Assembly: GCA_029259715.1 (NCBI GenBank)
Contig: JAJDEP010000005.1
Coordinates: 372,001-436,000, forward strand
Source of the DNA: Planctomycetota bacterium
Lineage (GTDB): Bacteria; Planctomycetota; B15-G4
DNA: 64,000 nt
Reading direction: 5' to 3'
Under the pieces are notes generated by a model. It had not been told where the DNA came from, did no database searches, and saw only the letters and a program-made list of their open reading frames with translations. A program made the translations under genes and the position numbers. Positions 50,042 through 58,931 of the stretch are shown here, piece after piece (the stretch's first letter is position 1; every line of letters starts with the position of its first letter).

Positions 50042-51541
50042 TCAGCTCCGCATCAAGACAGACTCGCGGCGGAACAGCCACGACGTGCCCCACAAGCCGA
50101 GGCCCGTGAGCAGCAGCAGGCTGCCCAGCGTGATCCAGTAGAAGTCCCACAGGTAGTTCCCCTTCATCAGCTCCTTCATCAGCATCGAAACGTTCACCAG
50201 CGGGATGAAGGCCAGGTGAATCTCTGTTTCGAGATCGGGGAGGAACGCGACGCCTGACGGGATGATGAACAGGAATTGCAGCGGCGTGACGTAGTTCTGG
50301 GCCTCCTTGAAAGAGCGCCCGAGCAGAGCCACGCCGAGCACCACCGCAGCGATGAGCGCCGCGATGGGGATCAGCAGCGAAGCGGTGAGCGCCAGCGCAA
50401 GGGGCTCGAACTGGATATTGAGCTGCTCGGTGGCGCCCTCGGGCAGGATGCCTTGCGTGAACGTCAGGTACATCGAGGCCGTGAACAGAACTGCGGCGGT
50501 CACCGCTGCGATAAACGTCACCAGGAATTTTCCCGCCGCAATGTCCATGCGCGAGACCGGGCTCAGCAGCAGGGTCTCCAGCGTGAAGCGCTCTTTCTCT
50601 CCGGCTGTCAGGTCGAGAGCCGGATAGAACGCACCGAGGAAACAGAAGATGAACAGCATGTAGGGCATGACTCCGCCCAGGACCGCCTGCAGCATGCGTG
50701 AATCGGTGGCGATGTCGGCGGCCTGCACGTCGAACGGATCGATGAACGCCGGCCGCAAGTTGTTCATGCGCAGGCGCTCGTCGACCTCGTGCCGCCCGAG
50801 CGCTTCGATATATCCGTGGAAGCGCTCATAGAATTCCTTCGAGAGGTTGATGCTGCGGTCGTAGAGCACGTAGATCTCGGCCTGCAACGGGTCCTCCTCG
50901 AGCCGCTCAAGCAAGTCGAGCGGGACGTGGAGGGAGGCCTGGATCTCCTTCTCCTGGATGGCAAGCGCAACGCGCTCCTGGGAGAGCGCACCGGGCAGGT
51001 CTCCGGGGATCTCCACACCGCCCGAGAGTGTGCCGACCGTCTTCAGGTCGTCGAACCCAACCCATTCGATCTGGTCGAGGAATTTGTTGATGTTCCCGAA
51101 ATCGGTGAGCAGCTCCTGCTGGTCCTCCGTGAGCTGATCCCAATTCTTGTAGAGCGCCCCGAGGCTGCCCTCGACGACGGAACCAGCTCCTGACTCGCGG
51201 GCCACCGCCGCCTTTGCCAGGCGCCGGTACATGGCCTCGATGTCTTGGCCGTCGCTTCCCCCGAACAACTTGAACATGACGATGCCGAACTCAATGTTGT
51301 GGGCATCGCGCCAGCGGAGGGCGAGAGCGCGCAGCAATTCCCGCTGTTGCGGCTCGATGGCGACCGTCAGCACACGGGCCTCGCGCTCACCCGCCTGCTG
51401 CTTTATGAACTTCGTGAACCCGATCATCACCAAGGGCATGGCCAACATCGGCAGCAGCATCATGAAGAATAGCGTGCGCCGGTCGCGCAAGACGTCCTTG
51501 AACTCCTTGCGCGTGATGGTGGCGATGGACGCGAGGTTCAA
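50042..51541 (-). CDS. natB: ABC-2 type permease (NatB-like)
   Basis: A 499-residue membrane subunit. It has an N-terminal helix after TRKEFKDVLRDRRTLFFMMLLPML, a large extracytoplasmic loop of about 230 residues, and five to six C-terminal helices with the conserved LTAGEKERFTLETLLLSPVSRMDIAAGKF. These are features of the Na+-efflux permease NatB and its relatives. The substrate here could be sodium or another ion/drug. The ATG overlaps the natA stop (ATGA). Confidence 0.88.
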   Translation of the reverse strand: MNLASIATITRKEFKDVLRDRRTLFFMMLLPMLAMPLVMIGFTKFIKQQAGEREARVLTVAIEPQQRELLRALALRWRDAHNIEFGIVMFKLFGGSDGQDIEAMYRRLAKAAVARESGAGSVVEGSLGALYKNWDQLTEDQQELLTDFGNINKFLDQIEWVGFDDLKTVGTLSGGVEIPGDLPGALSQERVALAIQEKEIQASLHVPLDLLERLEEDPLQAEIYVLYDRSINLSKEFYERFHGYIEALGRHEVDERLRMNNLRPAFIDPFDVQAADIATDSRMLQAVLGGVMPYMLFIFCFLGAFYPALDLTAGEKERFTLETLLLSPVSRMDIAAGKFLVTFIAAVTAAVLFTASMYLTFTQGILPEGATEQLNIQFEPLALALTASLLIPIAALIAAVVLGVALLGRSFKEAQNYVTPLQFLFIIPSGVAFLPDLETEIHLAFIPLVNVSMLMKELMKGNYLWDFYWITLGSLLLLTGLGLWGTSWLFRRESVLMRS

Positions 51542-52281
51542 GCGCTCGTCTCCAGGATCCCGACAAAGGCCTCTTCGAGATCTTGCCCGTGCTGTTCGCG
51601 GAAGCCGTCGAGTGTGCCCTCGAAGGGCATGGTGCCCTGGTGGATCACGCCGAGCCGGTCACACAGCCGGCTCACCTCGCCCATGATGTGCGTGGAGAAG
51701 ATTACGCACTTGCCCTGTTCGCGGGAGACGCGGATGAAGTCCACGATGGTGCGGGCGGCCAGCACGTCGAGGCCCGAGGTCGGTTCGTCGAGGATCAGCA
51801 CCGGTGGGTCGTGCAGCACCGTGCGCGCCACATTGACCTTCTGCTTCATGCCGGTGGAGAGCTTGTCGCAGCGCTTGCCGAGGTAGCCGGTCATGTCGAG
51901 CAGCTCGGCCAGTTCGGAGATGCGCTCGGCGATCAGCCCTGTGTCCATGCCGTGCAGCTGGCCGAAGTACTTCAGCACCTCTTCGGGCGTGAGCCGCCCG
52001 TACAGGCCCGTGTTGCCCGAAAGGAAGCCGATCGATTCGCGCACCCGGTGCCCATCCGTGACCACGTCGTGCCCGGCGACGGTTGCCGTGCCGCCGGTGG
52101 GAGCCAGGACCGTGGAGATCATGCGCAGCGTCGTTGTCTTGCCGGCACCGTTCGGCCCGATCAGCCCGTAGATCTCGCCCGCACGACAGGTGAAGGAGAT
52201 GCCGTCGACGGCCACGGTGCGTTGCTTGCGGCCGCCTCCGTAGACTTTTCGCAGCTCTCGAGCGATGACGAGTTCGGTCAA
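51538..52281 (-). CDS. natA: ABC transporter ATP-binding protein (NatA-like)
   Basis: A 247-residue ATPase from a TTG start at 52281; the frame upstream has no better start and the length then equals NatA. Walker A GPNGAGKTT, Q-loop region, signature LSTGMKQKV, Walker B LILDEPTSGLD and a switch His in STHIMGEV are all present. Paired with natB, it should energise export. The upstream 237 bases to the divergent cytochrome gene contain no other gene I can support. Confidence 0.93.
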   Translation of the reverse strand: MTELVIARELRKVYGGGRKQRTVAVDGISFTCRAGEIYGLIGPNGAGKTTTLRMISTVLAPTGGTATVAGHDVVTDGHRVRESIGFLSGNTGLYGRLTPEEVLKYFGQLHGMDTGLIAERISELAELLDMTGYLGKRCDKLSTGMKQKVNVARTVLHDPPVLILDEPTSGLDVLAARTIVDFIRVSREQGKCVIFSTHIMGEVSRLCDRLGVIHQGTMPFEGTLDGFREQHGQDLEEAFVGILETSA

Positions 52282-52518
52282 GACCGGTCTCTCTGCTGGG
52301 GAAAGGGCGGTGATGATACCTGCGGCGACCTCGATCCCAACCGGCCGCCCAACATCCGCCACACTCCCTGCGTGTGGAGCGTCGCGGCGCTCGTGGGGGT
52401 CGGTGGCGGCGACCCGAGGTGCTTGTGCCGGATGGTGACCCCGACGGATTGGCCTCCCCGGATGATCGGCCGGCCGCTCGGCGGTAACATCGCCTGCCCC
52501 TCCGCCCGGATTTGCCGA

Positions 52519-54789
52519 ATGAACCGCTTCCACTCGCTGGCCCCTGTGATCTTGTGCCTCGGTCTGCTGGCAGCCTGTGGGGGCGAGGCCCCGTCACCCG
52601 GCGACGACGAATCCTCTTCCGGACCGCCGGCCACTTCCTCCGGCGACGTTCCCACCGGCGGCGGTGGCACGAAGATGGCTCCGGGATCCGTGGCCACGAT
52701 CCACCTGTTCTCGCTCTACCGCATGCAAGGCCAGGCCGAAGGCATCCCCTGCCTGGCCGGCGGCATTCAGCCCTTGGCCGCCGCCGCCGAGACCAAGCGC
52801 CTCGCCCTCGAGGCCGGTGAAGCGAGCTACCTCATCGCGGTGGGGGACATGCTCCTGCCGACCGGCATCGGGGACGTGCACCCGGCGCGCAACCTCTCGT
52901 CGCGGACGCGGGCCAGCGTGGTGCTCGAGGCCATGGCGGTCGCCGGCGTCGATCTATATGTCCCCGGGCAGGCCGATCTGGCCCATGACCCGGACTGGCT
53001 GCTCAACAAGTGCGCCAAGCTCAACATCCCGGTGCTCATGACCAACGTGAGCGTCGTCGGTCACGACGAGACGCTGCTCACCAAGGTGATCGAGAACAAC
53101 GGCTTCCGGCTCGGCTGTCTCGGCATCACCCGCGCGCACACCATCCGGGAGGCCGACCGCGACCTCGTCAACGCCAAGAAGGCCCGCGTCACCGCCAACG
53201 TGACCAGCAAGCGCCTTGAGAGCAACGACATGGCGGACTTCGTCATCGTCTTCAGCAACGTGGCGCAGTCGCCCAGCCTGGCGATGACGAAGCTCCCCAG
53301 TGTCCACGCCGTGCTCGGCACACTCGGTCCGGATGAGGGCGCCGAGAAGGGGGCCATGCTGCGGGACGGGGCGCTCTACATGATGGTCGAGCCCATGGGT
53401 CGCGAGATCGGGCATACGACCATCCGCATCGTCGACGGGGACCTCGTCAACGTCGTCAACATGTCGCCGGTCCACGAGCTGCCGCGCAAGGTCGAAGCGC
53501 ACCAGCAGGAGCTCGAGTCCTACGTCGAGCGCTTCGGAACCGACGACCTGGTGACCCTGGCGCAGTTGGTGACCCCCGACAATCCGGACTACTTCCTGCG
53601 CAAGGCGATGCAGATCAACGAGAACCGGGAGTACGTGGCCGAACTGCTCGACCACACCGGTTCGGCCTTCGACCATCGGCCGGCCGCAGCGGTGGAGATC
53701 CCTGACGACAGTCCCGTATTGGCCAAGCTCGCCACCCTGCCCGACCGCTTTGTGCGGGCCTATGAGGAGGTCGACTTCGGCCCCCTGAGGACGCCGGACC
53801 CCGAGATGGAGATCCCGCATCCCGACAGCTGTCTCGACTGCCACCAGGCGCAGTACGACTTCTGGAAGACCACCGATCATGCCGGGGCCTACGAGACGCT
53901 GAAAGGCATCGGCATGGACTACGACGTGCTGTGCCTCGGTTGCCACACCAGCGGGTTCGACACCAAGGGCGGTTATCGCGACCCCCGTGAGGAAGCGCCC
54001 TTCGGTCCTGTCGGTTGCTTCGACTGCCACGGCACGACGTTCCCTCACTTCGGCATGCCTGGAGCCGTGGTCGACACGCTGTTCACGTCCAGCGAAGCCG
54101 ACTACATGGAGTGCTACAGCTGTCACACCAAAGAGCGCTCACCGAATTTCGATCGGGACACGCAGACCGAGCGTGTCCGCTGCCCGCCCATGGGTGGCGA
54201 CGAACCGGCCCTGGTCAAGGCCTGGCACGTCGCCCTGGGCACCATCGAACGTCGTGAGGAATCGGGCAATCTGTTGGAGCGCGACGCCCACAGGAAGGTC
54301 CGGGCCCTCGTGGGTCTGGGACGCATCGAAGAGGCCATCGTCGAAGTCGGGGCGATCATGGAGACGAACCGCCGCGACGTCCGGCTGGCCATCGAGTTGG
54401 CCCGCCGGCTCGACGAAGTCGGCCGCTCCGACGTGGCCATCGACACCATCCGCACCTTCGTGCGCTCGAATCCGGGCCACCCACTCGCCAATGAGGAATA
54501 CGTACGCCTGCTGCTCGAGGCCTCGGATCCTTCGCTGCGCGACCCTCAGGCCGCCCTGCGCGAACTGCGCTTCATCCTGCCGCCCAAGGACTCCTCCGAA
54601 GGCGAGGACACCGATGGTGAGAACGTGAGCTTCCGCGTGCTGCGCGTCGACGCGTTGATGGCCACGGGCCAACAGCAGGCGGGGGCGCAGGAGCTGATGG
54701 AACTCGGCGCCCGGCACGCGCAAGACACGCGCGTGCTGCGTCGGTTGAAGCGCTACTTTGGCGGAGTGCCCGAGGCGTTCAAGCGCTGA
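52519..54789 (+). CDS. Tetrahaem cytochrome c lipoprotein with nucleotidase-like N-domain
   Basis: A 756-residue lipoprotein; ATG 52519, lipobox LAAC (Cys20), then a Ser/Gly/Thr linker. Residues about 60-350 follow the 5'-nucleotidase/metallophosphoesterase order (LAGGIQPLAAAAETKRLA, YLIAVGDMLLPTG, VDLYVPGQADLAHD), but the GNHE motif is replaced by GQAD, so the metal centre is degenerate. Four CxxCH haem sites follow: CLDCH 438-442, CLGCH 472-476, CFDCH 500-504, CYSCH 532-536, in a cytochrome c554-like spacing. Residues about 575-756 are TPR-like. It probably carries electrons at the outer surface or periplasm. No haem-lyase genes lie in the window; hemH lies at 60617. Confidence 0.88.
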   Translation: MNRFHSLAPVILCLGLLAACGGEAPSPGDDESSSGPPATSSGDVPTGGGGTKMAPGSVATIHLFSLYRMQGQAEGIPCLAGGIQPLAAAAETKRLALEAGEASYLIAVGDMLLPTGIGDVHPARNLSSRTRASVVLEAMAVAGVDLYVPGQADLAHDPDWLLNKCAKLNIPVLMTNVSVVGHDETLLTKVIENNGFRLGCLGITRAHTIREADRDLVNAKKARVTANVTSKRLESNDMADFVIVFSNVAQSPSLAMTKLPSVHAVLGTLGPDEGAEKGAMLRDGALYMMVEPMGREIGHTTIRIVDGDLVNVVNMSPVHELPRKVEAHQQELESYVERFGTDDLVTLAQLVTPDNPDYFLRKAMQINENREYVAELLDHTGSAFDHRPAAAVEIPDDSPVLAKLATLPDRFVRAYEEVDFGPLRTPDPEMEIPHPDSCLDCHQAQYDFWKTTDHAGAYETLKGIGMDYDVLCLGCHTSGFDTKGGYRDPREEAPFGPVGCFDCHGTTFPHFGMPGAVVDTLFTSSEADYMECYSCHTKERSPNFDRDTQTERVRCPPMGGDEPALVKAWHVALGTIERREESGNLLERDAHRKVRALVGLGRIEEAIVEVGAIMETNRRDVRLAIELARRLDEVGRSDVAIDTIRTFVRSNPGHPLANEEYVRLLLEASDPSLRDPQAALRELRFILPPKDSSEGEDTDGENVSFRVLRVDALMATGQQQAGAQELMELGARHAQDTRVLRRLKRYFGGVPEAFKR

Positions 54790-55313
54790 TCACCCAGCTG
54801 GTCTGCGGTCCAGGCCACGATGGGTTCGGGCAGGTATTCCTCGACGACCTCGAACACCTTGCGGGTGCCCTCGAGCGTGTAGGAATCCTGCGCCGCGTCC
54901 TCGAAGGTCGGCTGGTCGAGCGCCAGCAGTCCCAGCGTCACCACGGCCGCGATGAGCACTCCCTTGGCGCCGCCGAGGACCAGACCGAGCACCCGGTCGA
55001 GTGCGCCGAGCTCGGCACCCTCGAGGATCTTACGCACAAGGCGTCCGAGCAGCACGCCGACCAGGAGCACGCCGACGAAGACGATGGCGCAACCCAAGGC
55101 GACGCCGAGGCCTTCGGGATTCGGGAGACCCGAGATTACCGGCCAGTCTTCGGCGCCCAGGGTGTGCCCGTACTGTGTCGCGAGCATGAGCCCCACGCTG
55201 GCCGCGATCAGCGAGAACAGCGTGCGGACGAATCCTCGCAGGGCTCCAGCGACCGCGAGCGCGAGGACGAGCGCGCCGGCGCCCATGTCAAGCCAGGAGA
55301 CGGTCTCGAACAT
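54753..55313 (-). CDS. cvpA: CvpA family membrane protein
   Basis: A 186-residue membrane protein from ATG 55313, with four hydrophobic segments. The pattern WLDMGAGALVLALAVAGALRGFVRTLFSLIAASVG and LGALDRVLGLVLGGAKGVLIAAVV is typical of CvpA (colicin V production protein), a conserved envelope protein linked to stress resistance. The frame extends to 55373 without better leader. It overlaps the 3' end of the cytochrome gene by 37 bases. Confidence 0.85.
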   Translation of the reverse strand: MFETVSWLDMGAGALVLALAVAGALRGFVRTLFSLIAASVGLMLATQYGHTLGAEDWPVISGLPNPEGLGVALGCAIVFVGVLLVGVLLGRLVRKILEGAELGALDRVLGLVLGGAKGVLIAAVVTLGLLALDQPTFEDAAQDSYTLEGTRKVFEVVEEYLPEPIVAWTADQLGDQRLNASGTPPK

Positions 55314-55379
55314 GGTGCATCTCCAGGTGGCTGGCTGAGGCGGGCGGGCAGGACATCGCCGCTGCGAGTCCACCTTCCA

Positions 55380-56135
55380 TTACGAATCAAAGCCAGGGAA
55401 TTGCACACGGAAGGCGACGCCACCCGTCGCACTGTTGGCGTCGAGCCGGATGTCGCCACCGTAGCGGCGCAAGATGTCCCGGCTCAAGGCCAGGCCCAGA
55501 CCGGTGCCCTCGCCTTCCGCCTTGGTGGTAAAGAAGGGCGTGAAGATTTCCTCCGCCGTCTCCGCCGGGATGGGGGGGCCGTTGTTGGCGATGATCAGGT
55601 CGACTCTGTGGGCGGCGGCCGGCTGCTCGGTGCGGATGGCGATGCCGCGGCCTTCGTCTCGCCCCGACGCGAGGCCGTCGCGCGCATTGTCCAGCAGGTT
55701 GAGCAGGACCTGGACGTAGGCGCCGTGCTGGCCGCGCACGAGCACGGGCTGATCCGGCAGTGACGCCACCACCGAGATGCTTTGCTGTCGCATGGAGTTC
55801 TGCATCAAGTTGACGCAACTCTGCACGACGCGGGACAGGTCGACCTCTTCGATGGTGTCGGAGACCCGCCGCGTGAAGGACAGCATGTCGTGCACGAGGG
55901 CCTCGATCCGGCGGGTCTCCTCGATGATGGCGGCCAGGTCTGTTCGGTCGGCATCGACGTGGCACTGGTCGTGGAGCAACTGCGCGTATCCCTGGATGAC
56001 GGCCAGGGGATTCTTGACCTCGTGCATGACCTCGGCGAGCAAGCGACCGGCCTGGGCCAGTCGAGCTTGATGCTCTGCGTCCGTCTCTCCGGCGAGCGTC
56101 GGGCCGGAGGGCCTGCTCGCACCATCGTCCGCCAT
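55380..56135 (-). CDS. Sensor-less histidine kinase
   Basis: A 251-residue cytoplasmic kinase. It has HisKA with phosphorylated His38 in EVMHEVKNPLAVIQGYAQLL, N-box LLNLLDNARDGL, and G-box FFTTKAEGEGTGLGLALSRDI. There is no membrane segment and almost no input domain (about 20 residues ahead of HisKA). It probably relies on a partner protein for sensing. No response regulator is adjacent; the HTH-receiver protein at 494-1081 is a candidate partner only by being in the same window. Confidence 0.9.
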   Translation of the reverse strand: MADDGASRPSGPTLAGETDAEHQARLAQAGRLLAEVMHEVKNPLAVIQGYAQLLHDQCHVDADRTDLAAIIEETRRIEALVHDMLSFTRRVSDTIEEVDLSRVVQSCVNLMQNSMRQQSISVVASLPDQPVLVRGQHGAYVQVLLNLLDNARDGLASGRDEGRGIAIRTEQPAAAHRVDLIIANNGPPIPAETAEEIFTPFFTTKAEGEGTGLGLALSRDILRRYGGDIRLDANSATGGVAFRVQFPGFDS

Positions 56136-56218
56136 GGACCGCGTCCCCTCGGATCAACGCGCATGTTGAAACGCCTGAGGGGGGCGTTTCCAGAGGGAAG
56201 ATGGAGAATCTGCTGAAC

Positions 56219-57928
56219 TCAGGGCGACTCGCTGATGACGGCGAGCCGCGCTTCCTGCTCCTGCAGCTGCTCCTGCAGGTCGGCGACGCGAGGGTCCCCC
56301 GACGGTGATTCCTTCCGCAGCCGGGCAAGGCTCGAGCGGGCGTCTTCGAGTTGCCGCACGGCCATGTGGGCTCGGACCAGGACTCCGAGCGCGACGGGCG
56401 ACTGAGGCGATCGCTCAACGGCAGACTGCGCCAGAGCCAGGGCCAGGCGGGGGTGGTAGAGGTCCGGCCGGGAAGGGGCCAGCAGGCCCATCGCAGCGTC
56501 GGCGAGGTCGCCTGCCGTGCTCGCAGGCGTCAGGGCCCGGAGGCGCTCCACGTGCTCAACACCCGGCGTCCCGGTGCGCATGAGCGACGTCGACCAGCGC
56601 GGCTGGCGGGGATCACTGACCAGCGAGGCCACCGCCAGGGTGCAGAACAGCAGGCCCCCCAGGGTGAAGGCCAGGTAGCGCGTGGAACGACCATCAGCGC
56701 GACTGCCCGTGGCGCCCGCACCCGCGACGGCCAGGAGCACGAAGTCGACGGGCGCGAAGAGATGCGGGCCGACGCCGAAGGCAACGCAACCTCCTGCGAG
56801 GACCACGATGCCGGCCACAGCGCCCGCCCGTGGCCAGGCCGATTCGGTGTCGAGCTTCAAGCGCGTCCAGGCGGCCACCGCAAACAACAACAGGCCGCCG
56901 CGGATGAACAACTCCAGTACCCCCTGGACGACCCACGGGAGCCCCAGCACGCCGGAGGGCGCATGACGATGGGGGGCGAGGTCATCGAGGAGGACGCGAT
57001 CGACAAGCCCTCCGATGGCGGCCGCGGGGCCCTCCTCTGCAATGACATCCAGAGTCTGTCCATAGCGATGGCGAGCCAGCGCGTGGGGCATGACCGGATC
57101 CGACGGTTCCTGCACGAGCGAGCGTCCGGCCAGCTGCGCGACGCCGTGAGCCGGCCCGGTGTCGAGCGCCGGCATCAGCGCGGACTCGGATTGGTGGAGC
57201 CAGACCGAACCCGCTCCCGCCAGCAGCACCGCGCTCAGAAGCGGAAATGAAGTCCGCAGGCGGGGGACCGGGAGCACGAAGACGATGAGCCCCGCCAGCA
57301 CCGCCGAGGCTGCGACCACGCCGCCTGCCCATGCGCTCAGCCAGAAGGCCACCGGCAGCAGAGACCAGGCGATCCAACCGACGCGGCGCCAGAGCACAAG
57401 GGCGGTGAGCACCAGACAGCACGCCGCACCGCTGACCGCTTCGCTGCTGATCCCCACGCCGCTGGCGATCAGGGTGGGATGGACGGCCCAGGCCGCCGTC
57501 ATCCAGCACAAGCCCCGACCCAACGACCGACTGCCCATGTCCAGGAGTCCGCCGAGGCTCGCCACGAGCAGGCCCGCGCACCCCAGTGCCAGCAACTGGA
57601 GCCACAGGCTGGCTTGACGAGCTGCGGCCACGTCGTATCCGGGAGTCTCCGACACGTCGGACAACCACCAAGCCATCAACCATCCCGGGCCGACAGGCCG
57701 GAAGCTCGCGTCCGCATCCAGTCCCTGCGGCGCCCAGGCGTCGAGCAGTGCGCCGGCTTCCCACTCGCGGATGTCCGGACCGACGGAGGCGATGGCAGCC
57801 TGTCGGAGGCCCACGCCAATCGCCAGCCAGACCAGTGCCCACATCCAAGCTCGTCCTCGACCGAGGGACTCGGTGGCGGGGCGGGCGTCGCTAGCGGGCG
57901 AGTCGCGGTCGTCGGAGGGCTTCGGCAT
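56219..57928 (-). CDS. Polytopic membrane protein, GT-C-like, unknown function
   Basis: A 569-residue protein with a hydrophilic 30-residue N-terminus, about ten hydrophobic segments (to about residue 420) and a soluble C-terminal region of about 130 residues (ALAQSAVERSPQSPVALGVLVRAHMAVRQLEDARSSL) that looks TPR-like. The long first loop after an initial helix, with acidic DIREWEAG, resembles GT-C glycosyltransferases, but I see no convincing motif. It ends in a Gln/Glu coiled tail. Confidence 0.6.
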   Translation of the reverse strand: MPKPSDDRDSPASDARPATESLGRGRAWMWALVWLAIGVGLRQAAIASVGPDIREWEAGALLDAWAPQGLDADASFRPVGPGWLMAWWLSDVSETPGYDVAAARQASLWLQLLALGCAGLLVASLGGLLDMGSRSLGRGLCWMTAAWAVHPTLIASGVGISSEAVSGAACCLVLTALVLWRRVGWIAWSLLPVAFWLSAWAGGVVAASAVLAGLIVFVLPVPRLRTSFPLLSAVLLAGAGSVWLHQSESALMPALDTGPAHGVAQLAGRSLVQEPSDPVMPHALARHRYGQTLDVIAEEGPAAAIGGLVDRVLLDDLAPHRHAPSGVLGLPWVVQGVLELFIRGGLLLFAVAAWTRLKLDTESAWPRAGAVAGIVVLAGGCVAFGVGPHLFAPVDFVLLAVAGAGATGSRADGRSTRYLAFTLGGLLFCTLAVASLVSDPRQPRWSTSLMRTGTPGVEHVERLRALTPASTAGDLADAAMGLLAPSRPDLYHPRLALALAQSAVERSPQSPVALGVLVRAHMAVRQLEDARSSLARLRKESPSGDPRVADLQEQLQEQEARLAVISESP

Positions 57929-58001
57929 GAGGCTGAGGCTTAGCGGTCAGGCCCTCGCAGGGCAACGTTCGGCCCCTGTCCGCGCGATCTCCATAACGTC
58001 C

Positions 58002-58014
58002 GATAATCATTATT
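58002..58014 (+). promoter_or_regulatory. Fur-box-like palindrome ahead of rsmJ
   Basis: GATAATCATTATT at 58002-58014 matches 12 of 13 bases of the core of the classical Fur operator (GATAATCATTATC). It is an AT island in very GC-rich DNA and lies nine bases before the rsmJ ATG. It could also be an extended -10 region. No Fur gene is in the window. Confidence 0.35.
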
Positions 58015-58022
58015 ATGGTGAG

Positions 58023-58931
58023 ATGCAGGGATCGAGCCCGAAGGCCGCGAGGGGCCGGGAACCAAGGCTGACCGCTCTCGATCGCTCCGAGACGTATCCT
58101 GCGACTCCCGTGCCGGACCTGCCCCAATCCCTGCCGAAGCTGGTCTGGCTGACCCCCGCGTTCGAGGGGCCTGCACGGGCCCTCGCCGGTCGTGTCCCCG
58201 GCTTGGCTTGTGCCGTGGACGCGCAAGCATCCGAACCGGCGGACGGGACGGTGCAGCTGGCCCTCGGTCCGCAGGGTCTCGGAGTTCGCTTCGGCGATCA
58301 TGGACAGTGGGTGTTGTCCGTGCCCGAGGCCGGCCTCAAGGAGGGCGGCCGGGGCGGTCCGGCAGGTGGCCGGGACCTGCTGCTCAGGGCCGTTGGGCGG
58401 CCACGTGAGGGCGAACACTTGGTCGATGCGACGGCGGGCTTCGGTCGTGATGCGCGGGCCCTCGCCGAGGGCGGGTGGGTCGTGGAGGCTTGGGAGCGAT
58501 CTCCGGCCGTCGCGGTGGTTCTGGCCGAGGCGCTGGCACAGGCTCGCGCCGACGCACCGAGTTCGCCACCGAGTGCCCTCGAGCGCATCGAACTCCGGGT
58601 TGGGGATGTCATTTCCCGTCTCGGTCGGGAAGGCGCCGGCTGCGGTGCGGCCGTCGTCTATCTCGACCCCATGCACCCGCCCCGCCGGGGTTCCGCCCTG
58701 GTGCGCAAGGACTTACGTGCCTTGCGACACCTGGTCGGCCCCGATGACGACGCGGCCGAACTCCTGCCGGCGGCCCTGCATGCGGCGGGTCGCCGCGTCG
58801 TGGTGAAGCGCCCGCCCCATGCCGCCCCACTGGCGGGCCAGGCCCCCACGCGGGTCGTCGCGGGTCGTCGCGCCCGCTTCGACGTCTACGACGTCGTCAG
58901 GATGGCCGGAAGCCCACCGGACGCGTCCTAG
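58023..58931 (+). CDS. rsmJ: 16S rRNA (guanine1516-N2)-methyltransferase RsmJ-like
   Basis: A 302-residue class I methyltransferase, longer than E. coli RsmJ by about 50 residues at the N-terminus. Signatures: LVDATAGFGRDARALA (SAM motif I), VYLDPMHPPRRGSALVRKDL (the DPM(F/Y)P motif that binds the base), RRVVVKRPPHAAPL and ARFDVYDVV. It should methylate G1516 of 16S rRNA. ATG 58023. The 3' end overlaps the convergent thioredoxin gene by four bases. Confidence 0.9.
   Translation: MQGSSPKAARGREPRLTALDRSETYPATPVPDLPQSLPKLVWLTPAFEGPARALAGRVPGLACAVDAQASEPADGTVQLALGPQGLGVRFGDHGQWVLSVPEAGLKEGGRGGPAGGRDLLLRAVGRPREGEHLVDATAGFGRDARALAEGGWVVEAWERSPAVAVVLAEALAQARADAPSSPPSALERIELRVGDVISRLGREGAGCGAAVVYLDPMHPPRRGSALVRKDLRALRHLVGPDDDAAELLPAALHAAGRRVVVKRPPHAAPLAGQAPTRVVAGRRARFDVYDVVRMAGSPPDAS

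Noticed and set aside
58851..58870. Tandem repeat CGGGTCGTCG twice
   Set aside because: Two copies inside rsmJ that encode RVVAGRR; an ordinary codon repeat.
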